A model generated the notes under the pieces. That model did no database searches, had not been told where the DNA came from, and was given only the letters and a program-made list of their open reading frames with translations. A stretch of 64,000 nt of DNA from Pelagihabitans sp947500445 (GTDB taxonomy: Bacteria; Bacteroidota; Bacteroidia; Flavobacteriales; Flavobacteriaceae). How positions within the stretch are numbered: the stretch's first letter is position 1; each line of letters opens with the position of its first letter. Where the stretch lies: positions 25,024 to 89,023 of the forward strand of contig NZ_JBNGOP010000023.1 of NCBI RefSeq assembly GCF_050589625.1, read 5' to 3'. A program made the translations under genes and the position numbers. Shown in pieces: positions 45,238-54,519 of this stretch.

Positions 45238-46143
45238 ATGATGAAAACAACTAAAATCAACTGGAAAGCCTCCTTGTGGATGCTTACAACTACTATGGTA
45301 TTGCTCTTCTCCTGCGAACGGGGCGAGGTACCGACAACGGAGCAAGAACTGGATAGTATTCAAGAACCGGTTTCAGCGGAAATGAAGTCGGCACTCTTTG
45401 AAATGGGACTTAATGGCGACACGGCCATACCCATTAGCTTAAGGGACGATCAAAACATTCCTATGGAAGGGTTTCTTGTAGGTGGCGATATTTTTATGAC
45501 CCATGAGGAGATTATGAATCCGACTTATGTGGACAAAAAAGGGGCCGGTACGGACAAAAACTACCGTACCACCAATATTGTAACCCAACTTCCCCGTACC
45601 ATTAAGGTCGTAGGGATCATCAATACGTCAAAAGGGCTTAACAATAGGGAAAGAACCGCCTTAAGACAGGCCGTGAACAACTACAACAGGTTAAACCTCG
45701 ACCTTTCCTTGTCGCTTTCCTTTAAAAGACAACGTGGGAATGCCGACATCGCCGTTAGCCGGGACGATCAGTTATTGCCGCCCCGTTTTCGGAATTCCCC
45801 AGGGGGTATCGCCGGATTTCCCAATCCCAACGGCGACCCGTTCGGACTCGTTCGCATATTCAATACCCGACCCGATTTGATTACCCCGAGGCAATTACGG
45901 CATGTACTCACCCATGAGCTTGGCCACTGTTTAGGATTACGCCACTCCGACTTCAGAACGCGAAGAAGCTGCGGTGGAGCACGCCAAAACGAGGGTCAGG
46001 CAGGCGTAGGGGCAATCCCGATCCCCGGAACCACTCCCGGTTATGATCCGTCCAGTATTATGCAAGCCTGTTTCGGATCCATTTCGACGGGACGGTTGAA
46101 CAATAACGATAAAACCGCATTGCGCTTTTTATACAAGGGGTAA
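45238..46143 (+). CDS. M57-type metalloprotease lipoprotein
   Basis: Lipoprotein of 301 residues with lipobox VLLFSCERG. The zinc site is HELGHCLGLRHSD, an exact HExxHxxGxxH motif of the metzincin type, followed by a Met-turn-like DPSSIMQACFGS. The spacing and C-terminal location fit the dual-action HEIGH (M57) family, exported peptidases of Bacteroidota and myxobacteria. Residues 30-110 look like a propeptide or adaptor. A second ATG directly follows the first. Substrate unknown; likely acts outside the cell or at the outer membrane. Confidence 0.9.
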   Translation: MMKTTKINWKASLWMLTTTMVLLFSCERGEVPTTEQELDSIQEPVSAEMKSALFEMGLNGDTAIPISLRDDQNIPMEGFLVGGDIFMTHEEIMNPTYVDKKGAGTDKNYRTTNIVTQLPRTIKVVGIINTSKGLNNRERTALRQAVNNYNRLNLDLSLSLSFKRQRGNADIAVSRDDQLLPPRFRNSPGGIAGFPNPNGDPFGLVRIFNTRPDLITPRQLRHVLTHELGHCLGLRHSDFRTRRSCGGARQNEGQAGVGAIPIPGTTPGYDPSSIMQACFGSISTGRLNNNDKTALRFLYKG

Positions 46144-46172
46144 CGCCTTGATCCTGAATACCAAACCATTGG

Positions 46173-46207
46173 AAATGCATCACCTTGTAGTGGTGCATTT
46201 CTTTTTA
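46173..46207. terminator. Terminator between convergent metalloprotease and EnvC-like genes
   Basis: AAATGCATCAC pairs with GTGGTGCATTT (one G-T pair), followed by CTTTTT. It lies 29 bases after the metalloprotease stop and probably serves the plus-strand unit; the minus strand carries a weaker T tract. Confidence 0.72.
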
Positions 46208-46225
46208 TACATCGTTCTCGGGAAA

Positions 46226-47464
46226 CTATAACTGATACACCCACTCCTCGGGATTCAACTTTTGGGTGTTCTGATAGAGGTAAAACTTCAAGCGGGTCTG
46301 CCCATTGGACCGATCGGTATAAATTGTACCCAAATCGGTCTTGGCTTCCACCATATCGCCCTTTTCAACCGATAGTTCGGTAAGGTTGTAGTAGGTGCTA
46401 ATGTAATTTCCATGTTTGATCTGCACCCCTTTTTTACCGCCCGGCACCGATAATATGGCGATGACCTCTCCCTTAAAAATGGCCCTGGCCTTGGAACCTT
46501 CGTCCGTGGCGATGATCACCCCATTGCTTTCATGCTTTATCCCAGGGTAGACGGCATCGTTATACACGCCAAAACCTTGACTTTTTATGCCTTTGTCCAC
46601 CGGCCAGATCAGGCGGCCCTTATTGGCCGAAAAGTTGTTGGCCACAATGGTCGCTTCCGGTGTCAGTACAAAAGAATCTTTGGAAGCCTTTTCCTTGGTC
46701 GTATTTCCTGTTTTTTTATTCGCAGCCGCAATGGCATTTCGGATGAGTTTTTCGATTTGACGGTCTATTTTTCTAGCGGCCGCCTTTTTTTTATCGACAG
46801 CGGAGGCATACTTGCTCTCATTCTTGCGAATACTTTTTAATAATGCCTTTTGCGATGTCATTTCCCGCATCATTTGCGCTTTGGCTTTTTTGTTTTCGGC
46901 GATCAACCGTTCTTTTTCCTTACGCTGTTCGATCAAACCTGCGTTCAAGGCCGTCAGTTCGTTTGTTTTGGCCAGTATCTGCGCTCCTTGCGACTTTCGG
47001 TAATCCGTGTACTGTTTCATATACTGAACCCGTTTGAACGCCTGAAAGAAGCTTTCTGACGACAAGAGAAAGAGCAACCGGTTCTGCTGTGATCGGTTTT
47101 GATAGGACTTTGCTATGATTGCGGCGTATTCGTCCTTAAGCGTGGTCAAATCCTTTTTAAGGGTAGCAATGTTACGTACGTTCGCATTGATCTTGCGGTT
47201 CAACAAATTCGCCTGTTGGTTGGTTACCTTTAACAGGGCCTGCCGTACCGTAATTTTTTTATCGAGCGCCTCGATCTGATCCAATACGCTACCGCGCTGT
47301 TTTTTTTCGGCAAAAAGCAATCGGTTGATGTCGTTGATCTCTTTCTGAAGTCTGGCCCGTTTGACTTCCAGCGCCTTTTGCTCATCGGTTTGGCCATAGG
47401 TTTGTACGGCAAGGAAACCCATTAACAAAAAAAGCCATATCCTATTTCCCGTTAGCAGCTTCAT
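46226..47464 (-). CDS. EnvC-like murein hydrolase activator (M23 domain)
   Basis: Exported protein of 412 residues: signal peptide (1-24), a long coiled coil of about 230 residues (EQKALEVKRARLQKEINDIN onwards, rich in Lys, Glu and Ala), and a C-terminal LytM/M23 domain (LIWPVDKGIKSQGFGVYNDA, KHESNGVIIATDEGSKARAI, VQIKHGNYISTYYNLTELSV). The first zinc ligand region reads KHESNGVIIA, where active M23 enzymes have HxGxD, so it is probably an activator of amidases, as EnvC is, and not an enzyme itself. It overlaps the DUF4292-like gene by 4 bases and ends the envelope operon. Confidence 0.9.
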   Translation of the reverse strand: MKLLTGNRIWLFLLMGFLAVQTYGQTDEQKALEVKRARLQKEINDINRLLFAEKKQRGSVLDQIEALDKKITVRQALLKVTNQQANLLNRKINANVRNIATLKKDLTTLKDEYAAIIAKSYQNRSQQNRLLFLLSSESFFQAFKRVQYMKQYTDYRKSQGAQILAKTNELTALNAGLIEQRKEKERLIAENKKAKAQMMREMTSQKALLKSIRKNESKYASAVDKKKAAARKIDRQIEKLIRNAIAAANKKTGNTTKEKASKDSFVLTPEATIVANNFSANKGRLIWPVDKGIKSQGFGVYNDAVYPGIKHESNGVIIATDEGSKARAIFKGEVIAILSVPGGKKGVQIKHGNYISTYYNLTELSVEKGDMVEAKTDLGTIYTDRSNGQTRLKFYLYQNTQKLNPEEWVYQL

Positions 47465-48258
47465 TCCGCCTTCAATATGATTTCATCAAAACCTTTTGGT
47501 ATTTTATAGGGAAAGTTCAACGCTTGGTCAAATTCGATGTTACGGTACTCAATGTCTATAGTGTTTCGAGTGTTTCCTTCTATTGCCGCAATCGCAATTT
47601 GGTCGGGAAGTATCCATTTTTCTATTTTCTGATAATTGGTGTAGTTGACCTGCAACAAGCGGCGTTCCAAAGGTTGGGAAATCTGTTGGGTGGCTATCTT
47701 AAAGTTTTTGGGTTCGATCTGAAACAAGATCTTAAACAGTTCCAAAGGTTTTTTAGGCTTAAGTTCATAGGTGTCGCCTGTGGTCCGTATCGCGTACTTT
47801 TCCGCTTTGAGATTCAATATCGCCTGGCCCAACAACAGGTTCTGTACTTGTTCAAAATCCAGTTCGGTCCCTAAAATTTTACTCAAATAGCTAAAGTCCC
47901 CATCAAAATATTCGTTTTGCAGTTTGTTGTAAAACGAAACCCTTCCGGGGGTAATATAGGCCTTTACGATGCCTAGTGGGGCGCTGATCCAAATGGCCTT
48001 GTCCTTTTCCATGCGGAGGCTTACGGAAAGCCCTTGGGACGAGCCGCCCTCGGAGTATTCGATCTTTATTTTTCCTTTCAGCGTTTTAAAATCGAGCTGG
48101 TTCTGGTAATGTTCCTTGATGATGGTCTTTGCCGTCAATCTGGAGTCCACCGTACCGTCCGTAGCGATTCTTCCGGATTTGCAGGCCATTATCATCAAAG
48201 AAAACAGTAAAAGGGCGACAGGTTTCTTACACCATAGGATCATTTGCATGTGCTTCAT
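47461..48258 (-). CDS. DUF4292-type lipoprotein
   Basis: Lipoprotein of 265 residues, lipobox SLMIMACKSG. The beta-rich mature part (GKIKIEYSEGGSSQGLSVSL, KDKAIWISAPLGIVKAYITP, YFDGDFSYLSKILGTELDFE) fits DUF4292, a family related in fold to LolA/LolB-like lipoprotein carriers. It is usually found next to EnvC-like genes, as here. Outer-membrane or periplasmic assembly is the likely area of work, but this is inferred. It follows the TPR gene after 1 base and overlaps envC by ATGA. Confidence 0.85.
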   Translation of the reverse strand: MKHMQMILWCKKPVALLLFSLMIMACKSGRIATDGTVDSRLTAKTIIKEHYQNQLDFKTLKGKIKIEYSEGGSSQGLSVSLRMEKDKAIWISAPLGIVKAYITPGRVSFYNKLQNEYFDGDFSYLSKILGTELDFEQVQNLLLGQAILNLKAEKYAIRTTGDTYELKPKKPLELFKILFQIEPKNFKIATQQISQPLERRLLQVNYTNYQKIEKWILPDQIAIAAIEGNTRNTIDIEYRNIEFDQALNFPYKIPKGFDEIILKAE

Positions 48259-48259
48259 T

Positions 48260-49195
48260 CTAAAAACCGGGTTTTATCTTACGAAGATACATATTTGCCT
48301 TTACGGGATTGTGCAAGGCCGTATAGGCATCGGACAGTTCCTTATATATTTTATTGGAAAGCGAAATGTCGTCGATCATATAGTCCAAGGCTGCCTCGAG
48401 TATTGAAATGGCCTCACGATGTTTTGCCTTTTTGTTCAGGGCATAGCCGTTGGCAAAGTAAAAGTAGGGTTGGGAGGGGTAACGCTCCAAGGCCTCCTCG
48501 GATAATTGTTGTAAAAGTGGAAGGCTATTGGCCGTGATAAGGCCCTTTATCCTGGTTTTATATTGATCGGCCGAACCGGCTTCGGACCGGTCTTGGGTGT
48601 TGGTAAAGCCAACGGATCGGCTGGTGACCGTTCTTTTGGAGAGCAGCTCGTTGATCTTGGCCGTTAGGTCGTCGGAAAAGGCTGTTTTTTTGGTCTCCTT
48701 TAGAATGGCAAGTGCGTTGTTGTAATTAGTTTGCCGATAGTAAATAAGCGCCAGATTCTCCTTTAACCTATCGTTGTCATAAGGTATGCGGGTTTTTAGG
48801 TCTTGAAGGGGCGCTCCTTGTTTTTGCGAAACGCTTACCATGGTTTCAAGGTACCAAGGGTTTTCGGGCGCCGAGGTCAACGCTTCCAAGGCGTAGGATT
48901 CGGCTGCGTTGTATTGCTTGTCCTTTACATACACCTTGGCCAGTTCATGATCGACTACGCGGTTTCCCGGGTCCAATTCCTTACATTTTAACAGGCTGTT
49001 GATGGCTTTATCATAGTTTTCGATTCCCTTTTGTTTTAAGGCCTCAAAAAAGTGTTCCTGAAACGCATCGGAATACTCCTCTAAAAAAACAGCGGCACTT
49101 TCCTCAACCTCAAGGTCCGGGTCGGCTTCTTGTGACATCAAAGCTTCGCAACTTAACAGAACCAAAAGAGATAGTATTGTTCTATAACCCTTCAT
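48260..49195 (-). CDS. Exported TPR-repeat protein
   Basis: Protein of 311 residues with a signal peptide (LVLLSCEALMSQEADP; a lipobox-like SCEA lies within) and at least five tetratricopeptide repeats (KGIENYDKAINSLLKCKELD, KDKQYNAAESYALEALTSAP, YYRQTNYNNALAILKETKKT, and the C-terminal KHREAISILEAALDYM). It probably serves as a scaffold in the periplasm for the following two genes, which overlap or nearly overlap it. Confidence 0.85.
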   Translation of the reverse strand: MKGYRTILSLLVLLSCEALMSQEADPDLEVEESAAVFLEEYSDAFQEHFFEALKQKGIENYDKAINSLLKCKELDPGNRVVDHELAKVYVKDKQYNAAESYALEALTSAPENPWYLETMVSVSQKQGAPLQDLKTRIPYDNDRLKENLALIYYRQTNYNNALAILKETKKTAFSDDLTAKINELLSKRTVTSRSVGFTNTQDRSEAGSADQYKTRIKGLITANSLPLLQQLSEEALERYPSQPYFYFANGYALNKKAKHREAISILEAALDYMIDDISLSNKIYKELSDAYTALHNPVKANMYLRKIKPGF

Positions 49196-49432
49196 ATCTT
49201 ATTTATCGCCTTTAAAAACAAGCATATCGATTGTTTTGGGCAAAAGCGAGGTTTCTTCTTTTAGTCTTTTCATAAAATTTACTTTAAAAGCGTTTTCCAA
49301 AGTTAACACGCCAATTGCCATATTCTTGGTTTAGATTGTCGGAATTTTGAATAAGATTGCAATTCGATTCTTTCCCTATTGGAAAAACCTAAAGCATCAC
49401 TTCAATTATAGCAACAAAAAAAGATTCCGCTC

Positions 49433-49909
49433 TTAAAGGTCAACAGGCAGTTTTTGTAAAACCAAACGATTCTTCTCTAAGGTAAGCACTTGAAAAGTTT
49501 CTTTTTTAGTTGAAACGTATTTTTTTCCCTTTTCCGCCGTAAAGTATTCCAAGACCAAAAACATGGTATCCCTCACATTATGGATTTTCCAGGTGCTTTT
49601 TTTCCAATATTCTCTTCGCTGGGAATATGTTGATCTATAGTTTCCGCATCTTCTCCCGGTTTTTCTTGGTCCTATAAACTCAAGGGAGAGCACTCCATCA
49701 GATGATTTTAAGTTCAAATTGTTGCTTGAATCATAAGGTATATCGTGAAGCCAAAATTCGTCTTCATCGGAATAGACCAAAAAGTCTTGATCTGATTCTT
49801 GGGTAACGAGTACCCAATCTTTATATATAAAATCGGGAACACTTTCTTCCTGAGCTAAAAGCCCCCAAAAAGTAAAAATGGCAATTACACCTATAAATTT
49901 CTTGTTCAT
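49433..49909 (-). CDS. Exported protein of unknown function, paralogue of the next gene
   Basis: Protein of 158 residues from the ATG at 49909 (the frame is open to 49942) with a signal peptide (VIAIFTFWGLLAQEES). The mature region begins PDFIYKDWVLVTQESDQDFL, matching LDFIYSDWIMKTSKVSDNIL in the adjacent gene, and ends in a strand-rich part with ETFQVLTLEKNRLVLQKLPV. A lipocalin-like or small beta-sandwich fold is plausible. The gene is 237 bases from the TPR gene and 10 bases after its paralogue. Confidence 0.72.
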   Translation of the reverse strand: MNKKFIGVIAIFTFWGLLAQEESVPDFIYKDWVLVTQESDQDFLVYSDEDEFWLHDIPYDSSNNLNLKSSDGVLSLEFIGPRKTGRRCGNYRSTYSQRREYWKKSTWKIHNVRDTMFLVLEYFTAEKGKKYVSTKKETFQVLTLEKNRLVLQKLPVDL

Positions 49910-49919
49910 AACCGATACC

Positions 49920-50414
49920 TCAAAACTGCCCATAACTTTCATCTTTCAATTCCAGCTCCAAATAATCTCTTTTTAACTTCCGAATGCTGTAATTGGCCAA
50001 ATATTTGGATTTTTCTTCCTTTCCTGTCTTTTCAAAAACGAGCTGATGCTTAAGCTGTAAATTTTTTTTATCCAAAATCCATACCTCGTCTATTGAAGGA
50101 TTTGTTGTTTCATTTCGTATCTCATTCCCGCACCATCCAATTCTTTTGTTTCGGATGGTCTTTTTTCCCTCATAAAGAATAGAATCATCATTCTTAACAA
50201 AATGGTACCTAGCGCCGGGATCCCCGTCGTTTTGAAAATTCTGGATTCTAGGACTTCTAAATATCAGAATGTTGTCCGACACCTTACTAGTCTTCATTAT
50301 CCAATCACTATATATAAAATCAAGCTTATTTTTTTTCTTTTGCGCACAGAGAGAGTACAACGTTGAAAAGTATATAAACAGCACTAGGACAATGCCTATT
50401 CCTTTTGTGCGCAT
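49920..50414 (-). CDS. Exported protein of unknown function, paralogue of the previous gene
   Basis: Protein of 164 residues with a signal peptide (FIYFSTLYSLCAQKK). It shares the opening DFIYSDW and the general layout with the gene at 49433, including a Cys in a Gly-rich stretch (RIGWCGNEIRNE versus GRRCGNYRS). The C-terminus has LKRDYLELELKDES, comparable with LEKNRLVLQKLP. Tandem duplication followed by divergence is the likely origin. Function unknown. Confidence 0.72.
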   Translation of the reverse strand: MRTKGIGIVLVLFIYFSTLYSLCAQKKKNKLDFIYSDWIMKTSKVSDNILIFRSPRIQNFQNDGDPGARYHFVKNDDSILYEGKKTIRNKRIGWCGNEIRNETTNPSIDEVWILDKKNLQLKHQLVFEKTGKEEKSKYLANYSIRKLKRDYLELELKDESYGQF

Positions 50415-50481
50415 CTGAAGTTGTTTACTAAAGAGCTCTTTTAAATTTCAAAAACTATCAACAACTGTTCCAAAAAAGAAT

Positions 50482-50916
50482 TTACTTTACGCCCGTACTC
50501 CCAAAACCTCTGGAGCCTCGAGCGGTTTCGGACAAGGTTTCTACGGCCACCCATTCGGCCCGTTCGTGTTTGGCGATTACCAATTGGGCGATACGTTCCC
50601 CGTTTTCAACAACAAAGGGTTCGTTGGAAAGGTTTACAAGAATTACACCAATTTCACCACGATAATCGGCATCGATAGTGCCCGGAGCGTTCAATACGGT
50701 AATCCCCTTTTTTGCGGCCAACCCACTGCGCGGGCGTACTTGCGCCTCAGTGCCAACGGGAAGTGCTATAAAGAGCCCTGTTTTAATAATGGCCCTCCCT
50801 AATGGTTGTAACGTTACCGCTTCGGAAATATTGGCACGCAGGTCCATTCCCGCGGAGGCCCCTGTTTCGTAATGGGGCAATGGGTGTTCGGATTTGTTGA
50901 TGATGTTAATGTGCAT
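50482..50916 (-). CDS. dut: dUTP diphosphatase
   Basis: Trimeric dUTPase of 144 residues. It cleaves dUTP to dUMP and pyrophosphate, which keeps uracil out of DNA and feeds thymidylate synthesis. All five family motifs are visible: GASAGMDLRANI, VRPRSGLAAKKG, NAPGTIDADYRGEIGVILVN, NGERIAQLVI and the C-terminal RGSRGFGSTG that closes over the active site. It lies 52 bases downstream of the flippase gene. Confidence 0.97.
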   Translation of the reverse strand: MHINIINKSEHPLPHYETGASAGMDLRANISEAVTLQPLGRAIIKTGLFIALPVGTEAQVRPRSGLAAKKGITVLNAPGTIDADYRGEIGVILVNLSNEPFVVENGERIAQLVIAKHERAEWVAVETLSETARGSRGFGSTGVK

Positions 50917-50968
50917 ATGCTATTTTTGGTTCAAGTAAGGATTGTGCGGATACGGCTTCTTCCGAAGT

Positions 50969-52429
50969 CTATTTTTTTAAAAAAATCTGTCGCAACTTGT
51001 CGTTCTCCATTCGGTATACCAGCCCTAAAAATAGGGTAAGCAAAACAATTCCCACTATCAAATTGCCTTGAAAAACATAAAACGAAAGCACCGAAAAGCA
51101 GACCGAAATAGAAAGATAGAAAATAATTTTCCGAAAATTATAGGGCACAGGATACCGTGATCTACCCAGATAGTATGAAATGACCATCATGCTACCATAG
51201 GCCATAACCGTGGCGATCGCCGAGGCCATTATACCGATCTTTGGAATAAAAAAATAGTTTATACCAATTGTTATAATTGCCCCGATAACCGATATAAAGG
51301 CCCCATAGCGGGTTTTGTCGGTTACTTTGTACCAAACGGAAAGGTTGTGATAAATTCCCAAAAAGAAACTTGCCAGTACAATGATAGGAACAATCTCCAT
51401 CGCGTCCCAATAGGCCTCGTTCCTTACGAACAATACCTTTAATACGTTAGCAAAAACCACCACTGTCAGTAAAATGACGCTGCCTAGGATTACAAAGTAA
51501 TTGGTTATCTGCGCGTAAGCCTTTTGCGGATTTTCCTTACCGGCATGACTAAAAAAGAAGGGTTCTATACCCATTCGAAAAGCGGTACCGAAAAGCGTCA
51601 TAAACATGGCCAAACGATAACAAGCGGAATATTTTCCTACTTCGCTCTCCGCAATATCCTGTGGCAAAAGACGCTCCAACATAATTTTGTCGAATACTTC
51701 GTTAATGGTAAAGGCGATACCGGCCACTAAAACGGGCCAGGCATAACGCATCATTTTTTTCCATAGTACCACATCAAAAACAAACGTGCTTTTAAAATAT
51801 AACGGGGCCATTAAAAGCAGCGTAACCCCACTTGCGATAAGGTTGGCCATAAAAATATAAGATATCTCAAAATCGGGCCGATACATCCATTTCAGCAGGG
51901 CGCCAGGACCATCTTGGGCCAAGTTGGGCAAGAACACCAGAAAAAAGACACTTAGGCCTACGTTGATCACAACATTTAAAATTTTGATTATCGCATAACG
52001 CATAGGTCGTTCGTTGGCCCGTAACCATGCGAACGGTATGATTACCAGCGCATCAAAAACCAAAATGAAAATGGTGTATTTGATGTATCGGAAATCGATA
52101 CCCGTAAAACCGGAAATCGTTTTTTGAAACAAAAGGGAAATCAGCAGAAAAAAAAGTGTAGTGGCGCCAATGCTCATCAAACTGGTGGACACTACCTTGT
52201 TTTTGTCGTCCGATGTGTTATAAAATCGAAAAAAAGCCGTTTCCATACCGTAGGCGAGAAACACGTTCAAAATAGCGATCCATGAAAATATAATGGTCAC
52301 TTTACCGAAGCCTGCGGTAGCCAAAATATCGGTATATAACGGTAGCAAAAGAAAGGATAGCATCCGCGGCAGCACTGTAGCCAAACCATATATAGCGGTT
52401 TGTTTGAAAAGTTTTTTAAGCGGATTCAA
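50969..52429 (-). CDS. Polysaccharide flippase (MOP superfamily)
   Basis: Inner-membrane transporter of 486 residues with about 14 hydrophobic segments, of the oligosaccharide/polysaccharide flippase type (Wzx-like). The N-terminal KQTAIYGLATVLPRMLSFLL and the inner repeat with FGKVTIIFSWIAILNVFLAY are characteristic. It would carry lipid-linked oligosaccharides across the inner membrane. In Flavobacteriaceae it commonly sits next to dut, as here. Confidence 0.9.
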   Translation of the reverse strand: MNPLKKLFKQTAIYGLATVLPRMLSFLLLPLYTDILATAGFGKVTIIFSWIAILNVFLAYGMETAFFRFYNTSDDKNKVVSTSLMSIGATTLFFLLISLLFQKTISGFTGIDFRYIKYTIFILVFDALVIIPFAWLRANERPMRYAIIKILNVVINVGLSVFFLVFLPNLAQDGPGALLKWMYRPDFEISYIFMANLIASGVTLLLMAPLYFKSTFVFDVVLWKKMMRYAWPVLVAGIAFTINEVFDKIMLERLLPQDIAESEVGKYSACYRLAMFMTLFGTAFRMGIEPFFFSHAGKENPQKAYAQITNYFVILGSVILLTVVVFANVLKVLFVRNEAYWDAMEIVPIIVLASFFLGIYHNLSVWYKVTDKTRYGAFISVIGAIITIGINYFFIPKIGIMASAIATVMAYGSMMVISYYLGRSRYPVPYNFRKIIFYLSISVCFSVLSFYVFQGNLIVGIVLLTLFLGLVYRMENDKLRQIFLKK

Positions 52430-52531
52430 CAGTGCTTCTTTTTAGTGGGCCGTTTTCATGACCGTTCTAGCTTTAAAAGTACCTATTTATAGTGTTGCAA
52501 CAAAGCATCGGGAAGGGGAATCCCAATATTC

Positions 52532-53038
52532 TCAATAGGTACTATATTCGGTATCTCCCTGTAGCTGAACGGCCGGGTTTAACCGAATTCCATTGAGTTC
52601 AGCGTACTTGACCCTATCTTTTTGTACATAGCTGATTACCGCCTGTGTTTCGGACAATTCAAAAGGAAACGGCACGGTCGCTTGGCCTGCCGTATCGTTC
52701 TTTTCGCTTTGTTGCCGTGTATCGGTCCCTTGGGACTCCGCTATGTCCTTTGGGGTATAACGTGCTATCGCCACGTTGCCAATATCCTTGAGCGTTATTT
52801 GAAGCGGTAACTGCATTCCCTTGTAATAAAGCTGTTGCAGTTCCGCATTTTCTTTGTCCAAACTCAAAATCGGTATCATCACCTCATAATAGGAGATATC
52901 CGTATCGGTGGCGGTGACATAAGGTTGTACGTAGGGTTCCCCCATTCGAAAAGGAGTGGTGTACTCCAATTGTTTTTGCGAACTGCACGATACCAATAAC
53001 GGGAGCAATGCCCATAGCATTCTATTCATCATATCCAT
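52532..53038 (-). CDS. Lipoprotein of unknown function
   Basis: Lipoprotein of 168 residues with lipobox LLPLLVSCSSQK. The start at 53038 (MDMMNRM) is one of several closely spaced Met codons, so a few residues are uncertain. The mature region is polar with the strand-rich segments ISYYEVMIPILSLDKE and AVISYVQKDRVKYAELNGIR. No family recognised. It stands between the flippase and the MFS gene with separate promoters likely. Confidence 0.68.
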   Translation of the reverse strand: MDMMNRMLWALLPLLVSCSSQKQLEYTTPFRMGEPYVQPYVTATDTDISYYEVMIPILSLDKENAELQQLYYKGMQLPLQITLKDIGNVAIARYTPKDIAESQGTDTRQQSEKNDTAGQATVPFPFELSETQAVISYVQKDRVKYAELNGIRLNPAVQLQGDTEYSTY

Positions 53039-53095
53039 AACAATCGTAAAGGACAATATTTACGGATAAAAAGTCTGTTCAGATGCCCTGGGGTT

Positions 53096-54328
53096 TTACG
53101 CCATGGCATCGTCATCTTCAAAAGTCATCCGTTTGATGGCCATTTGTGCAAAAATAAAAGCAATCAACAACAGTAAGGCCGCCAATGCATAGGGCGCACC
53201 CGGAAAGTAGATGGAAGCACCGGGCCGAATAAAAAAGTAAAACACGGGAGAAAACAATAACTGGCCCAGGATCGCGGTAACGCTCACCAAACCTGTTATG
53301 GAACCTTGTAGGTTGCCCTGCTCCTTTTCGGATACCTGGTTGGAAATTACACCTTGTACCGTTGGCCCGGCAACGCCCCCCAAGGCATAGGGGATTACAA
53401 AGGCATACAACATCCAAGGTTCGGAAGCGAACGAAAACAAGAACATTCCCACGGTCCAAAGCAAAAATCCAAAGGTAATCACGTTCCGTTTTCCAAATCT
53501 TTTTACCGCTATACCGATCAATAACCCTTGTACCAAAGCTACCAAAAGACCGACCACCATTAAGGAAACACCAATGCTCCGAGGACTCCACTCATAACGC
53601 TCTATCCCGTAGTACGACCATACCGAAGGTAGGGCCTGACCGGCCAAATTGGCCATAAAAAAAGCGAAGATCAGTACCAGCACGCCCTTGTAGTTGCGCA
53701 GGGCTACCAAAGAGACCCCTGGCACCATTTTTATCCATTTCACCGGCCTTCTATTGGTTTTCACCAAAGACTCCGGTACAAAGAACCAACCAAAGATAAA
53801 GTTTGCAAAGGTGAGCCCGGCCGCAATGTAAAAGGGCAACCGAATATCCAACTCTCCAAAGAACCCTCCAATGCCCGGCCCGATAATAAACCCAAGACCA
53901 AAAGCGGCACCGATCAACCCAAAATTTTTAGCTTTTTCCGCTTTGGTACTGATATCGGCAATGTAAGCGGAGGCTACGGTAAAGCTCGCCCCGGTAATGC
54001 CCGCGAGAAACCTGCCCAAAAACAACCAGGTAATGGTGGGGGCCCAGGCGTGGATCATATAATCGACACTCAAACCCAATAAGGCCATTAGCAATATGGG
54101 TTTTCTACCAAAATTATCGGATAGCTCACCCAGCACCGGCGAGAATAGAAATTGCATTCCCGCAAACGCGGTAGTGAGCCACATGCCGTAAATGACGGCC
54201 CTATGGGTGCTCTCTCCCGTAAGTTCCATGATCAGATCTGGAATTATGGGGATGATGATACCGATACCGATAACATCGACCAATATGGTTATAAATATGA
54301 AGAGTAAGGCCGTTTTTTTTTGCTGCAT
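53096..54328 (-). CDS. MFS transporter of the TCR/Tet type
   Basis: Inner-membrane transporter of 410 residues from the ATG at 54328, with 12 hydrophobic segments. The signatures DVIGIGIIIPIIPDLIMELT in helix 1 and GELSDNFGRKPILLMALLG in loop 2-3 are those of the tetracycline-resistance-type branch. PYALGGVAGPTVQGVISNQV is motif C-like. It may export a drug or other small molecule; the substrate is not known. The frame is open upstream to 54421, but those residues come from a low-complexity repeat (54360-54424). Confidence 0.9.
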   Translation of the reverse strand: MQQKKTALLFIFITILVDVIGIGIIIPIIPDLIMELTGESTHRAVIYGMWLTTAFAGMQFLFSPVLGELSDNFGRKPILLMALLGLSVDYMIHAWAPTITWLFLGRFLAGITGASFTVASAYIADISTKAEKAKNFGLIGAAFGLGFIIGPGIGGFFGELDIRLPFYIAAGLTFANFIFGWFFVPESLVKTNRRPVKWIKMVPGVSLVALRNYKGVLVLIFAFFMANLAGQALPSVWSYYGIERYEWSPRSIGVSLMVVGLLVALVQGLLIGIAVKRFGKRNVITFGFLLWTVGMFLFSFASEPWMLYAFVIPYALGGVAGPTVQGVISNQVSEKEQGNLQGSITGLVSVTAILGQLLFSPVFYFFIRPGASIYFPGAPYALAALLLLIAFIFAQMAIKRMTFEDDDAMA

Positions 54329-54359
54329 TTGTCCACAAAAATCGTTAAAAAATTGAAAT

Positions 54360-54424
54360 AGGACGCTACGCTTATAGGGACGGAAGGACAAAAGGACAAA
54401 AGGAGGAAGGACAAAGGACAAAGG
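54360..54424. repeat. Purine-rich degenerate repeat
   Basis: A purine-rich stretch built from GGACAAA and GGAAGGAC words, preceded by GACGCTACGCTT. The same GAC(G)GCTACGCTT word starts the repeat block at 63841. Not coding. Confidence 0.6.
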
Positions 54425-54468
54425 GCCAGGTAGAATGACACTTTATAAAGGTTGATAAACGGGTACAA

Positions 54469-54500
54469 AAAAGCCGCTACCTTTTAGGACAGCGGCTTTT
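54469..54500 (-). terminator. Terminator of the ATP synthase operon
   Basis: AAAAGCCGCT and AGCGGCTTTT form a 10-base stem around a 12-base loop, followed on the minus strand by further T. It lies 19 bases after the atpG stop. Confidence 0.85.
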
Positions 54501-54519
54501 CGTTTTAGCTTTTTGTCGC

